Shown here: positions 1 through 8,399 of the stretch, in pieces
Layout of the letters: each line of letters starts with the position of its first letter
Position numbering within the stretch: position 1 is the stretch's first letter
Source: CAZSCF01 sp964547585
GTDB taxonomy: Bacteria; Patescibacteriota; Minisyncoccia; Moranbacterales; UBA2206
Length of the DNA: 26,152 nucleotides
Direction of reading: 5' to 3'
Assembly (NCBI GenBank): GCA_964547585.1
Contig: CAZJOI010000009.1
Span: 1 to 26,152, forward strand
Program-made: the position numbers and the translations under genes
Notes under the pieces: model-generated
What the model was told of the DNA's origin: nothing
Seen by the model: the letters and a program-made list of their open reading frames with translations, nothing else
Database searches by the model: none

Positions 1-2
1 AT

Positions 3-1637
3 GTTGAAGGAGAAAATTACCAAAATGATGTTAATCATTTAATAACACTTGGTACTCCACATAAAGGCTCACCCAAAAGCTACCCTAAATGGGAAGCAGC
101 GGAAGGATTTTTTTCTTGGGATGAAATTTTTGCCAAAAAAGCCTTTCAAATAGAAGCTTTGCATGAAGGATACTTGAGTCTCAAAAAATATATTCAAGAA
201 AGGGTTTTGTCGGTGCGCGAACTTTTACCGGATTATGCCTATTTGCAAGAATTCAATGGCGAAAGCAGAGCGTATCCATTAAACTATCCGCGTAATACTT
301 TTTTGGAATATCTAAATGCAGCCAACAATTTAAAAAAACTGGAAGAAATAAATCTTACTAATATTATTGGTAAGGTGGACAAGGAAGACACAATCGTTGG
401 TTTTAGAATAATGGAAAGTACTGAAAATAATTTGTGGGAACATGGAATGCCAGAAAATTATTATGATAGCAGTAGTAATCGGGGCATTGAATTTGGACAG
501 GGAGATAGAACCGTTCCTTTATTTAGTGCTGACAGTGTTGCAATGGGCGATAAGCAAGAAATTGATTCTGACCACAATAATTTACCGACTAAGGCCCAAT
601 GCAATGTTATTAGAAAAATTTCTGGTCTTGAGGGCTGTGAATACGTTTCTACCTTTGATAGGATAGTCGATATTTTATTTTTTGGAATTTTTTCTCCTGT
701 TGATATTCAAATCATTGATCCTGATGGATTGCGGGTTGGCAAGGATTTTACAACTGCAGAAATACTGAATGAAATTGACGGTGCCTATTATTCTGGTTTC
801 AATACCGAAAATGAATTTTTGACTATTCCCAATCCCAAAAACGGAGAATATAGGATCCTGACTCAGGGTACAGGAGAAGGAGAATACAAAATTGAAGCAA
901 CGAGAATAACAGAGAATGAGACGACAGCTGAAGTAAAGGAAATATCGGCAGAAATAACTGGCACAGCTTCTCTTGATAAGCAAGAAGAAATCAAAACTGA
1001 AGTGACAGAAAATGAGTTTATAGTGGAATCAAAAGATAAAATTGCTCCAAACATTATCATTAATTCTCCAGCAGAAAACGAAAACTATTTAAATAATCAG
1101 GTTTTGACTATTGATTTTTCGTTGGAGGACAATAAAACTGCAGTGGAAAAGATAGTTTCTGAAATGTATTTGGATGGCAGCACCATAACTGATAAAAATA
1201 TTGACTTGACCCTGCAAAATTTGGGAGAGCATATCTTGAAAATTACAGCCACGGACGAAGCTGGTAATTTAGCCGAAAAAGAATTAAAATTCAACCTAGT
1301 AACGGATATTTCAGCCATTAAGGAAAATGTTGAAACATATGCTGATTATAAACTGATAAAAGATAGGCGAGACGAGCATGTTATCTTGTCTGAACTGAGA
1401 TTGGTTGAAATGCTGCAGAAATTTATCGCGGAAATGGAAAAGCAACGTTTTCCCAACAACAAGAATAAAGAAAAAATAATTAGAATCTTAAAAATGCAAG
1501 TCAATAATCGATTGGCATGGTTGCAACATTATGTCCAGAAGAAGTCTGATTCCAAGCCAAAATTCAAGCAGGATTCAATTGACAAAAGAGCCGCCGAACT
1601 TTTAATTGAAGATTTTGATTTTGTGAAATATAAATAA
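3..1637 (+). CDS. Lipase-like alpha/beta hydrolase with C-terminal Ig-like domain (5' partial)
   Basis: The reading frame is open from base 3, so the true start lies left of the window. A TTG at 159 is only an internal candidate. The first visible residues contain LITLGTPHKGSPKSYP, the strand and loop that follow the nucleophile elbow in lipases of the LCAT/PGAP1 type. GDRTVPLFSA (near base 505) and DHNNLPT (near base 575) look like the catalytic Asp and His regions, so the Ser-Asp-His triad is probable, with the Ser outside the window. Around bases 1040-1305 (DKIAPNIIINSP to AGNLAEKELKF) the sequence resembles a bacterial Ig-like beta-sandwich. The C-terminal ~100 residues are charged and helical. 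Such proteins are usually exported esterases; export cannot be judged without the N-terminus. The family call is inferred from motifs and the substrate is unknown. Confidence 0.75.
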   Translation, partial: VEGENYQNDVNHLITLGTPHKGSPKSYPKWEAAEGFFSWDEIFAKKAFQIEALHEGYLSLKKYIQERVLSVRELLPDYAYLQEFNGESRAYPLNYPRNTFLEYLNAANNLKKLEEINLTNIIGKVDKEDTIVGFRIMESTENNLWEHGMPENYYDSSSNRGIEFGQGDRTVPLFSADSVAMGDKQEIDSDHNNLPTKAQCNVIRKISGLEGCEYVSTFDRIVDILFFGIFSPVDIQIIDPDGLRVGKDFTTAEILNEIDGAYYSGFNTENEFLTIPNPKNGEYRILTQGTGEGEYKIEATRITENETTAEVKEISAEITGTASLDKQEEIKTEVTENEFIVESKDKIAPNIIINSPAENENYLNNQVLTIDFSLEDNKTAVEKIVSEMYLDGSTITDKNIDLTLQNLGEHILKITATDEAGNLAEKELKFNLVTDISAIKENVETYADYKLIKDRRDEHVILSELRLVEMLQKFIAEMEKQRFPNNKNKEKIIRILKMQVNNRLAWLQHYVQKKSDSKPKFKQDSIDKRAAELLIEDFDFVKYK

Positions 1638-1659
1638 TTTTTAAATTAAAATCATTTTC

Positions 1660-1675
1660 TGCTATTTATATAGCA
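1660..1675 (+). other. Small hairpin before the membrane-protein gene
   Basis: TGCTAT and ATAGCA pair perfectly around the loop TTAT. Adenines follow the stem rather than a T run, so it is not a + strand terminator. An AAGGA ribosome binding site lies just after it and serves the ATG at 1693. Confidence 0.4.
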
Positions 1676-1692
1676 AAAAAGGATAGCAAAAT

Positions 1693-1977
1693 ATGTTGGA
1701 TAATTATGGCCCAGGAATAGTAATGGCATATTTGACTTATGTGTTGGTTATTATTTTCGGAATTGCGCTAATGATAAAATTCATTAAAAGAAAAGAATTT
1801 TTAAAAGCGGTTTTTAGCACTTCTGTTTTCGCAAATCTGTTTTTTTATATGTATTTTATGGGGAAATATTTCTTTTACCCTAAGTACATTTATTTATTCA
1901 TAAATAATTACTGGCCTATAATAAATGGAGCTTTATTGGCTTGGTTGATCTGGGATTATTACAGAAATAAAAAATAG
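1693..1977 (+). CDS. Small hypothetical membrane protein, about three TM segments
   Basis: This 94-residue protein has hydrophobic stretches near residues 10-29, 39-57 and 64-86, separated by basic clusters (KFIKRKEF, and a C-terminal YYRNKK). That pattern fits an integral inner-membrane protein with about three helices. The ATG is preceded by AAGGA at a spacing of about ten bases, one of the clearer ribosome binding sites in the window. I do not recognise the family and no catalytic motif is visible. It lies between the lipase-like gene and rarA, and hairpins after its stop suggest it is transcribed apart from rarA. Function unknown. Confidence 0.6.
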   Translation: MLDNYGPGIVMAYLTYVLVIIFGIALMIKFIKRKEFLKAVFSTSVFANLFFYMYFMGKYFFYPKYIYLFINNYWPIINGALLAWLIWDYYRNKK

Positions 1978-1992
1978 TAAATTCATTAATTC

Positions 1993-2015
1993 ACTTGGAC
2001 ATTGAATGTCCAAGT
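1993..2015 (+). terminator. Perfect 10-bp hairpin, possible terminator
   Basis: ACTTGGACAT pairs perfectly with ATGTCCAAGT around a TGA loop, 16 bases after the preceding stop codon. AAATGCTTTTG follows instead of a clean T tract, so termination is plausible but not textbook. It could also be a mobile palindromic repeat. Confidence 0.4.
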
Positions 2016-2033
2016 AAATGCTTTTGCCAAAAG

Positions 2034-2056
2034 GCTTATTTTAGGATAAAATAGGC
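2034..2056 (+). promoter_or_regulatory. 10-bp hairpin abutting the rarA start codon
   Basis: The arms 2034-2043 and 2047-2056 pair along their whole length (one G:U) around a three-base GGA loop, ending three bases before the rarA ATG. The only AGGA in the leader overlaps the loop at 2043-2046, so folding could modulate ribosome access. The structure is visible; the regulatory role is inference. Confidence 0.4.
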
Positions 2057-2059
2057 TTA

Positions 2060-3244
2060 ATGAAAGATAATTTTGATCAAAATGTACCCCTAGCCGATGC
2101 TATGCGACCTCAAAGTCTTGAGGAAGTTTTTGGTCAGAGCGAGCTTCTAGATGAGAATTCTTTTTTGAAACAAGCTATTAAAAATGACAATGTGCCTTCT
2201 TTGATTTTTTGGGGACCCCCAGGCAGTGGAAAAACCACCTTGGCTTTTATTATTGCCAAAGAAACGAAATCAGATTTTCTGAGCCTCAGTGGTGTTTCCA
2301 GCGGAAAAAAAGATTTGCTGAGAATAATCGATCGGGCCAAAGAAAGCAAAAAAATTGGAAGCAAAACCATTCTTTTTATTGATGAAATTCATCGTTGGAA
2401 CAAAGTCCAACAAGATGCGTTGCTACCCTATGTGGAAAATGGAACGATAACCTTAATTGGAGCCACAACTGAAAATCCAAGTTTCGAAGTGATTTCCGCC
2501 TTGCTTTCCAGGTCACGAGTTTTTGTCTTGCAAAGACTGGAAGAAAAAGATATTGAAAATATCTTGAAAAGAGCTTTGAAAAAAATGCAGAAAAAAGTCA
2601 AAGTTGAGGCATTGAAACTTATCGTCCGTTTTTCCAACGGTGATGCGAGGATGGCGCTAAATACTTTGGAGGCTTGTCTTGGGCAAGACGAAGAAGTGAC
2701 GCCTGAAACAGTTAAAAAAGTTTTGCAAAAATCACATCTGCTCTACGATAAAACGGGCGAGGAACATTACAATATTATTTCCGCCTTGCATAAATCCATG
2801 CGCGGAGGCGACGCTGATGCAGCACTATACTGGTTAGCCAGAATGGTTGAAGGCGGAGAAGATCCGCTGTATATTGCCAGACGCTTGGTACGTTTTGCTT
2901 CAGAAGATGTGGGTTTGGCTAATAATACAGCCCTGCTTTTGGCGAATGCAGTTTTTGACGCTTGCCATAAACTGGGCTATCCTGAATGTAGCGTTCATTT
3001 GGCGCAATGTGTGGTTTATTTGGCCAAAAGTAAAAAAGATGTGACGGCCTATTTAGCCTATGATAAAGCCAAAAAAGATGTGGAAAAATTTGGTAACCTG
3101 CCAGTGCCACTGCATATTCGTAATGCGCCGACAAAACTGATGAAAGATTTGAGCTATGGCAAGGGCTACAAATATACTCCGCTGGAAGATAGTTCGGAGC
3201 AGGAATATTTGCCAAAGGAACTTAGTAATAGAAAATATTTATAA
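2060..3244 (+). CDS. rarA: Replication-associated recombination protein A (RarA/MgsA AAA+ ATPase)
   Basis: RarA is a clamp-loader-like AAA+ ATPase that acts at stalled replication forks and gapped DNA. The N-terminus LADAMRPQSLEEVFGQ is the usual family opening. Walker A is GPPGSGKT at residues 52-59 and Walker B is LFIDEIH near 105-111. Sensor-1 region ATTENPSF is at 135-142 and an arginine-finger stretch SRSRV at 150-154. The C-terminal half has the family signatures MVEGGEDPLYIARRLVRFASEDVG and NAPTKLMKDLSYGKGYKY. At 394 residues it is shorter than E. coli RarA but has all core parts. The ATG follows a hairpin and has no strong ribosome binding site. It is cytoplasmic and appears monocistronic. 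Confidence 0.95.
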   Translation: MKDNFDQNVPLADAMRPQSLEEVFGQSELLDENSFLKQAIKNDNVPSLIFWGPPGSGKTTLAFIIAKETKSDFLSLSGVSSGKKDLLRIIDRAKESKKIGSKTILFIDEIHRWNKVQQDALLPYVENGTITLIGATTENPSFEVISALLSRSRVFVLQRLEEKDIENILKRALKKMQKKVKVEALKLIVRFSNGDARMALNTLEACLGQDEEVTPETVKKVLQKSHLLYDKTGEEHYNIISALHKSMRGGDADAALYWLARMVEGGEDPLYIARRLVRFASEDVGLANNTALLLANAVFDACHKLGYPECSVHLAQCVVYLAKSKKDVTAYLAYDKAKKDVEKFGNLPVPLHIRNAPTKLMKDLSYGKGYKYTPLEDSSEQEYLPKELSNRKYL

Positions 3245-3287
3245 AATTTATTTAATAATTTCGGCAAAAACATAATTTTTGAACCGA

Positions 3288-3316
3288 ATTGATACGAATA
3301 ATACTTTATTTATATT
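3288..3316 (+). promoter_or_regulatory. Candidate promoter for tRNA-Ala
   Basis: TTGATA (about 3289-3294) and TATATT (3311-3316) are separated by 16 bases in a gene-free stretch ahead of the tRNA. Transcription would begin about 55 bases upstream of the tRNA. The match is good, but AT-rich sequence gives such matches by chance. Confidence 0.45.
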
Positions 3317-3377
3317 TTTTGCAATAAGCCTCAAAAATTATATTTTTGCCTCCATTGATAATTGAAGATGTTCAAAT

Positions 3378-3448
3378 GGGCCCATGGTCTAGTGGTATAA
3401 CACGACATTCGCATTGTCGAGACGGCGGTCCGATTCCGCCTGGGTCCA
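3378..3448 (+). tRNA. tRNA-Ala (anticodon CGC)
   Basis: The seven-base acceptor stem GGGCCCA pairs with TGGGTCC and contains the G3:U70 wobble that marks alanine tRNAs. The anticodon stem CGACA/TGTCG encloses TTCGCAT, giving anticodon CGC at 3410-3412, which reads GCG. The T stem GGCGG/CCGCC is perfect. The T loop TCCGATT has C where T55 (pseudouridine) is normal. The D stem is weak: only about two pairs are obvious around AGTGGTATA. The CCA tail is not encoded, so it would be added after transcription. Confidence 0.88.
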
Positions 3449-3484
3449 CTCGATTCGTTCCTTGTAAAACTCGGAACTCACTCG

Positions 3485-3591
3485 TGGCAAGCCACATATC
3501 CGCATGATTTAATAGTTAAATTAACAAAAATAATCGAGTGCCCTGAGCTTGTCGAAGGGCGAAAACTCACGCTCGTCCCGACTTATCGGGA
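3485..3591. repeat. Cluster of palindromic repeats between tRNA-Ala and glyS
   Basis: The stretch holds GTGGCAAGCCAC (3485-3496), the imperfect palindrome CCCTGAGCTTGTCGAAGGG (3541-3559), and TCCCGA/TCGGGA around CTTA (3576-3591). As I recall, the second is a widespread dispersed repeat in bacterial genomes. There is no ORF here. It separates the tRNA from glyS; the last hairpin is not followed by a T run. Confidence 0.55.
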
Positions 3592-3628
3592 TTTGCTCAG
3601 TGTAAACCATAATTAATTTAAAAAAAAT

Positions 3629-5014
3629 ATGTCAGAAGTAAATTTAATGGAAAAAATTGTATCTCTTTGTAAAAGAAGAGGGTTTGTATATCCTTCATCA
3701 GAAATCTATGGAGGATTTTCGGCTATCTATGACTTTGGTCCCTATGGAGTAGAGTTGGAGAATGCCATCAAAAAAGAATGGTGGAAATATATGGTTCAAC
3801 TGCGCGATGATATTGTAGGGCTCGATAGTGCCATTTTTATGAATCCCAAAATTTGGGAAGCTTCAGGACACGTGGCTGGTTTTTCTGATCCTTTGTCCGA
3901 ATGCAAAAAATGTCATTCGAGGTTGCGAGTAGACCATCTCTTGGAAAGTATTGGAATCAAAGCTGATGAAAAAATAGCTGAAGCTGAAATAGATAAAATA
4001 TTTTTGGAAAATAAAAGCAAAATTAAATGTCCGGATTGTGGCAAAAGTGATTTTACGGACGTGAAAAAATTCAATCTTTTAGTGAAATCAAATCTGGGAA
4101 ATTTTACCGAAGACTGGAGCAAGAGTCCTGTTTATTTGCGCGGAGAAACTTGCCAAGGCATATATGTAAATTATAAAAATGTTTTGGATTCAACTCGAGT
4201 AAAAATCCCTTTTGGTATTGCGCAAGTTGGTAAAGCTTTTCGTAATGAAATTACTGCGCGCCAGTTTATTTTCAGAACGCGTGAATTTGAACAAATGGAA
4301 ATGCAATATTTTGTGAGACCGGATGCTGAAATGGATGAGTATGAAAAGTTGCGCGAATATCGCTGGAAATTTTACAAAAATTTAGGAATAAAAGAGAAAA
4401 ATTTGAAATGGCATAAGCATGATAATTTGGTTTTCTATGCCAAGGAAGCCTACGATATTGAATATGATTTCCCCTTTGGCTTTTCAGAATTGGAGGGCGT
4501 GCATGCTAGAGGTGATTATGATCTGACTCAACATTCAAAATTTTCCGGTAAAGATTTGACCTATGTCGAACCGACAACCAATGAAAAATATATGCCACAC
4601 ATTATTGAATCATCAGTAGGTGTAGCCAGAATATTTTTAGCCGTTCTTTGCGATGCCTATACTGAAGAGAAAAATGATGGAGAAATTAGAACTGTTTTGA
4701 AGTTGGATAAAAAATTGGCCCCAGTCAAGGTGGCTGTTTTTCCACTCATGAGAAACAAACCGGAATTGGTGGCTAAGGCCAGAGAAATATTTGATAAACT
4801 AAAGCTGCAGTATATGTGCGAATTTGATGATAATGGCAATGTTGGCAAAAGATACCGCAGACAAGATGAAATTGGTACTCCATATTGTATCACGGTTGAT
4901 TTTGAAACATTGGAAAATGGGGATGTGACAGTTCGTGATCGCGATACCATGCAACAAGAAAGGATAAAAATAGAAGAACTAGAAAATTATTTAAAAAATA
5001 AATTTGCTGAATAA
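3629..5014 (+). CDS. glyS: Glycyl-tRNA synthetase, alpha2 (single-chain class II) type
   Basis: The enzyme charges tRNA-Gly with glycine. The opening MEKIVSLCKRRGFVYPSSEIYGG and FDFGPYG-like YDFGPYGVELEN segment mark the alpha2 GlyRS found in eukaryotes, archaea and some bacteria, not the alpha2beta2 GlyQ/GlyS enzyme. Class II motif 2 is around AFRNEITARQFIFRTREFEQMEM (near residues 205-230). The zinc-like pairs CKKCHS and CPDCGK lie near 92 and 135. Motif 3 is near PHIIESSVGVARI. The C-terminal anticodon-binding domain (VKVAVFPLMRNKPELVAKA) is followed by RYRRQDEIGTPYCITVD. At 461 residues it is complete. The ATG has no clear ribosome binding site; Met7 is an alternative start. The next gene begins five bases after the stop, suggesting cotranscription. 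Confidence 0.96.
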   Translation: MSEVNLMEKIVSLCKRRGFVYPSSEIYGGFSAIYDFGPYGVELENAIKKEWWKYMVQLRDDIVGLDSAIFMNPKIWEASGHVAGFSDPLSECKKCHSRLRVDHLLESIGIKADEKIAEAEIDKIFLENKSKIKCPDCGKSDFTDVKKFNLLVKSNLGNFTEDWSKSPVYLRGETCQGIYVNYKNVLDSTRVKIPFGIAQVGKAFRNEITARQFIFRTREFEQMEMQYFVRPDAEMDEYEKLREYRWKFYKNLGIKEKNLKWHKHDNLVFYAKEAYDIEYDFPFGFSELEGVHARGDYDLTQHSKFSGKDLTYVEPTTNEKYMPHIIESSVGVARIFLAVLCDAYTEEKNDGEIRTVLKLDKKLAPVKVAVFPLMRNKPELVAKAREIFDKLKLQYMCEFDDNGNVGKRYRRQDEIGTPYCITVDFETLENGDVTVRDRDTMQQERIKIEELENYLKNKFAE

Positions 5015-5019
5015 AAAAT

Positions 5020-5970
5020 ATGAATATCCAAGATATATTAAAACTAGCGATTGACATGGGAATCAAAAATGATTTTCGTTCCAAAGAGCAAATTCAAAAA
5101 CAATTGAAAAGAATCAAGGAAAAATATGCAAAAATGACCAAAGAGGAAAAAGAAATTTTTGATGTGGAGAGAATGACTAACCCTTATTCTGATTCCAGAA
5201 TACAATTTGATAACGGAAGCAAAAACATCAAAAAAGTTATGGCGGGAATTGATATTGATACCGCGGAAATGATGTTGGCTGAAGAATTGGATATCGAAAC
5301 TGTGATTGGACACCATCCTTTGGGGTTGGGACTAGCTGGGCTTGATGATGTCATGCATCTGCAAGCTGATGTTTTTTTGATGTATGGCGTTCCCATTAAT
5401 ATTGCCGAAAGTCTCACAAAAATCAGAATAAGCGAGGTAAGTCGAGGAGTGGGTGCGGAAAATCATTACAAAGTTTCTGATGCGGCCAAGCTTTTGAAAA
5501 TGAATTTAATGAACGTGCATACGCCGGCAGATAATTTAGTGGCAAAATTTGTTGATGAAAAACTCAAAAAAGATAAGCCGGAATATGTGGAAGATGTTAT
5601 CAAATCACTGCTGGAAATTACCGAATACAGAGAGGCCGCCAAAAAAGGTTTTGGTCCAAAGATTTTCGCTGGTGCCGGAGAAAATAGAGTAGGCAAAATT
5701 GCCCTTACAGAAATTACCGGTGGAACATCTAGTAGCAAAGAAATTTATGAAAAACTTTCTCAGGCCGGAGTTGGAACCATTATTGGAATGCATATGAACG
5801 AAGAGAGTCGCAAAGAGGCAGAAAAATATCATATCAACGTGGTCATTGCTGGTCACATCTCTTCAGATTCTTTGGGCATGAACTTGTTTCTGGATGAACT
5901 GGAGAAGAAAGGCATAGAAATTGTTCCATGTTCCGGATTAATTCGAATAAGCAGAAATAAAAAAAAGTAA
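5020..5970 (+). CDS. NIF3-like (DUF34) dinuclear metal-binding protein
   Basis: The NIF3/YbgI family forms toroidal oligomers with a two-metal centre. Its cellular role is not settled; some members are annotated as GTP cyclohydrolase I type 2. Visible family motifs are VIGHHPLG (residues 95-102, metal-binding His pair), NVHTPADN (near 166-173) and AGHISSDSLGMN near the C-terminus. An N-terminal extension of about 70 residues (KQLKRIKEKYAKMTKEEKE) is lysine-rich and probably coiled, and precedes the usual core. The gene sits five bases after glyS and four bases before the M16 protease gene, so the three probably form one transcript. Confidence 0.85.
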   Translation: MNIQDILKLAIDMGIKNDFRSKEQIQKQLKRIKEKYAKMTKEEKEIFDVERMTNPYSDSRIQFDNGSKNIKKVMAGIDIDTAEMMLAEELDIETVIGHHPLGLGLAGLDDVMHLQADVFLMYGVPINIAESLTKIRISEVSRGVGAENHYKVSDAAKLLKMNLMNVHTPADNLVAKFVDEKLKKDKPEYVEDVIKSLLEITEYREAAKKGFGPKIFAGAGENRVGKIALTEITGGTSSSKEIYEKLSQAGVGTIIGMHMNEESRKEAEKYHINVVIAGHISSDSLGMNLFLDELEKKGIEIVPCSGLIRISRNKKK

Positions 5971-5974
5971 GAAT

Positions 5975-7243
5975 ATGAATTATAAGAAAACAAATCTTCC
6001 AAATGGCTTACGAATAATTACCGTTCCCATGAAGGAAACGCAAACGGCTACTGTTTTTATTATGGTGGGTGTGGGTTCACGCTATGAAAAAGACAAAGAA
6101 GCTGGTCTTTCTCATTTTATCGAACACATGTTCTTTAAAGGCACGGAAAAACGCCCAACAGCTCTTTCGATTTCTGAAGAACTTGATTCCGTTGGTGGAG
6201 AATATAATGCCTACACATCCAAGGATTCAACGGGATATTATGTAAAAGTTGATGCAAGACATTTGGAGCTGGCACTGGATGTTGTTTCGGATATGTATTT
6301 GCATTCTAAGATTGATGCAGCGGAAATTGAAAAAGAAAAAGGCACAATCATTCAGGAGTTGAATATGTACGAAGATACTCCTGTCAGAAATGCTGGAGAT
6401 GTTTTCGAAGAGTTAATATATTCCGGAAATTCCTTGGGCAGAGAAATAATCGGTGATAAAAAAACCATTCAAGATTTTCAAAGGAAAGATTTTTTAAATT
6501 ATATCACGCGTTTTTATACGGCGGGCGATACAGTTATTTGTGTAGCTGGAAAATTCAATGAGAAAAAAATAAAAACACAAATTCAAAAATATTTTTCCAA
6601 AATGCCTAAGGGTAAAAAACCCTCCTTTGAAGTTTTCAAAGAAAAACAAAAAAAACCAGAACTGAAAATAAAATTCAAAAAAACCGATCAAACTCATTTG
6701 GTTTTAGGCGTGAGAAGTTATGACGAAAATCACCGAGATCGTTTTGCTCTGTCTCTCTTGTCGGTGATTTTGGGTGGTAATATGTCCAGTCGTTTATTTA
6801 TTGAAGTTAGAGAAAAAAGAGGGTTGGCTTATTATGTCAGAAGTGGCGTTGAAGCTTTCAAGGACTGCGGATATTTTTCAACTAGTGCTGGAGTAGAACA
6901 TAAAAATATTGAAAAAGCCATAGAAATAATTTTGGAAGAATATAAAAAAATATCTGAAAATTTAGTAAGTGAAAGGGAATTGCAAAAGGCTAAAGATTTT
7001 ATTAAAGGTAAAAGTTCAATGGGGCTGGAGGCTTCAGATGAAGTCGCGATGTTTTTCATTGGTCAGGAATTGCGTAAGAAAAAAATAATGAAAATTGAAG
7101 AAATTTTTGCACATATTGATAAAGTTAAAACGAGTGATGTTTTGCGAGTAGCTCGGGATATCTTCCAAAATAAAAAATTGAATCTGGCAATTATTGGACC
7201 ACATAATAATAATGCAAAAATCAAAAAGATTTTAGCATTATAA
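5975..7243 (+). CDS. M16 family zinc metalloprotease
   Basis: The inverted zinc motif HxxEH is HFIEH at residues 47-51, and Glu128 lies exactly 76 residues beyond the motif, the spacing expected for the third ligand. The middle region has a typical second M16 domain with GGNMSSRLFIEVREKRGLAY (about residues 265-285), the substrate-binding R/Y region. At 422 residues it matches single-unit bacterial M16B proteases related to the mitochondrial processing peptidase beta subunit. There is no signal peptide, so it is probably cytoplasmic. It is closely spaced to the NIF3-like gene. The natural substrate cannot be read from sequence. Confidence 0.93.
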   Translation: MNYKKTNLPNGLRIITVPMKETQTATVFIMVGVGSRYEKDKEAGLSHFIEHMFFKGTEKRPTALSISEELDSVGGEYNAYTSKDSTGYYVKVDARHLELALDVVSDMYLHSKIDAAEIEKEKGTIIQELNMYEDTPVRNAGDVFEELIYSGNSLGREIIGDKKTIQDFQRKDFLNYITRFYTAGDTVICVAGKFNEKKIKTQIQKYFSKMPKGKKPSFEVFKEKQKKPELKIKFKKTDQTHLVLGVRSYDENHRDRFALSLLSVILGGNMSSRLFIEVREKRGLAYYVRSGVEAFKDCGYFSTSAGVEHKNIEKAIEIILEEYKKISENLVSERELQKAKDFIKGKSSMGLEASDEVAMFFIGQELRKKKIMKIEEIFAHIDKVKTSDVLRVARDIFQNKKLNLAIIGPHNNNAKIKKILAL

Positions 7244-7361
7244 ATTTTAAATATTAAATTTGAAATTTTAAATTAAATCTAAATGTTTAAATTTTAAAAC
7301 ACCAATTTTTTTTTAAATTCATTTATAATTTAAAAATTAAAATTTAAAATTGCCAAAACTT
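7244..7361. repeat. AT-rich palindromic intergenic repeat (diverged copy)
   Basis: This gap is almost pure A/T and built from inverted TTTAAATTT-like arms around a centre containing AAATGTTTAAA. The left arm, the AAATGTTT centre and the AAAATTTAAAATT right arm match, with changes, the repeats at 19666-19808 and 20237-20386. It ends next to the start of the permease gene, as those do with atpC and the carbonic anhydrase gene. Confidence 0.5.
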
Positions 7362-8399
7362 ATGTCAGAAAGACAACCAATTGAAATTTCTACTGGAATA
7401 ATTTTCAGAACTATTTTAATTATCTTGGCTTTGTGGTTTTTATATGTTGTTCGAGATGTCATTGCTTTGCTTTTTATTTCTGTTTTGATTGTGGCTCTTA
7501 TTGAACCGGCGGTAAACTGGATGCAATTTAAAGGAATCAGAAGAGGGGTGGGAATTCTATTGATTTATCTTTTGGTAATTATTTTTATCGGTGGTATTTC
7601 TTTTTTTCTAGCACCTTATCTTTCTGATCAATTCAAGGATCTATATAAAAAAGTTCCAGAATATTCCCAGAATATCAATAATATAATTTCGGGAATTGGC
7701 AGTTATCTTCCAACTGAAGATGCTAATTTGGCATCTGGATCACAGGACAATTTTGATAATTTGGCTGATAACTTTTCCGGAATATCGGAGAAAATTTTTG
7801 CGACGACCGTCAGCTTTTTTTCCGGCATAATTTCAGCAGTTGTTGTTTTTGCACTGGTTTTCTATATGACTGTTCGCAAGGATGGCATTAAGAATTTTAT
7901 TGTCGCAATAGTGCCCAAAAAGCACGAAGAGTACGCAACTTCACTGGTGATCAGAATAAAAGATAAAATTGGCAAATGGATGCAAGGACAAATTATTGTA
8001 ATGTTAGCTATTTTTGTCATAGATTTTATCTGGCTTTCCATTTTGGGAATTCCCTATGCTTTCATTTTGGCTCTCTTTGCTGGACTAATGGAAATCATTC
8101 CTTTTTTTGGACCAATAATTTCCGCAATTCCAGGTGTGCTTTTGGGTTTTTTGATTTCTCCATGGAAAGGACTCATTGCTCTTATTCTTTATATAGTATC
8201 TCAGCAAATAGAATCACAGGTAATTGTTCCGCAAGTAATGAAAAGAGCCGTTGGGCTTAATCCAATTGTGATAATTCTTTCTCTTTTAATAGGGTTCAAG
8301 CTGGGAGGAGTTTTGGGTGCAATTTTAGCCATACCAATTGCTACTGGTATTAATATCGCTGTGGAAGATTTGATGGCTACCAAGGAGAAGACAGCTTAA
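7362..8399 (+). CDS. AI-2E family transporter (PerM/TqsA-like permease)
   Basis: This polytopic inner-membrane protein belongs to the PF01594 group, whose members export small molecules, peptides or Na+. N-terminal helices span about residues 8-30, 32-50 and 60-82. A soluble loop (about 85-145) is followed by a helix near 150-172 and a C-terminal set of helices. Family hallmarks are GKWMQGQIIVM, LALFAGLMEIIPFFGPIISAIPG and the QQIESQVIVPQVMKRAVGLNP stretch. A TTG twelve bases upstream (7350) keeps the frame, but ATG 7362 gives the more usual short tail. Its stop overlaps the convergent - strand gene by four bases. The substrate is not predictable. Confidence 0.9.
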   Translation: MSERQPIEISTGIIFRTILIILALWFLYVVRDVIALLFISVLIVALIEPAVNWMQFKGIRRGVGILLIYLLVIIFIGGISFFLAPYLSDQFKDLYKKVPEYSQNINNIISGIGSYLPTEDANLASGSQDNFDNLADNFSGISEKIFATTVSFFSGIISAVVVFALVFYMTVRKDGIKNFIVAIVPKKHEEYATSLVIRIKDKIGKWMQGQIIVMLAIFVIDFIWLSILGIPYAFILALFAGLMEIIPFFGPIISAIPGVLLGFLISPWKGLIALILYIVSQQIESQVIVPQVMKRAVGLNPIVIILSLLIGFKLGGVLGAILAIPIATGINIAVEDLMATKEKTA

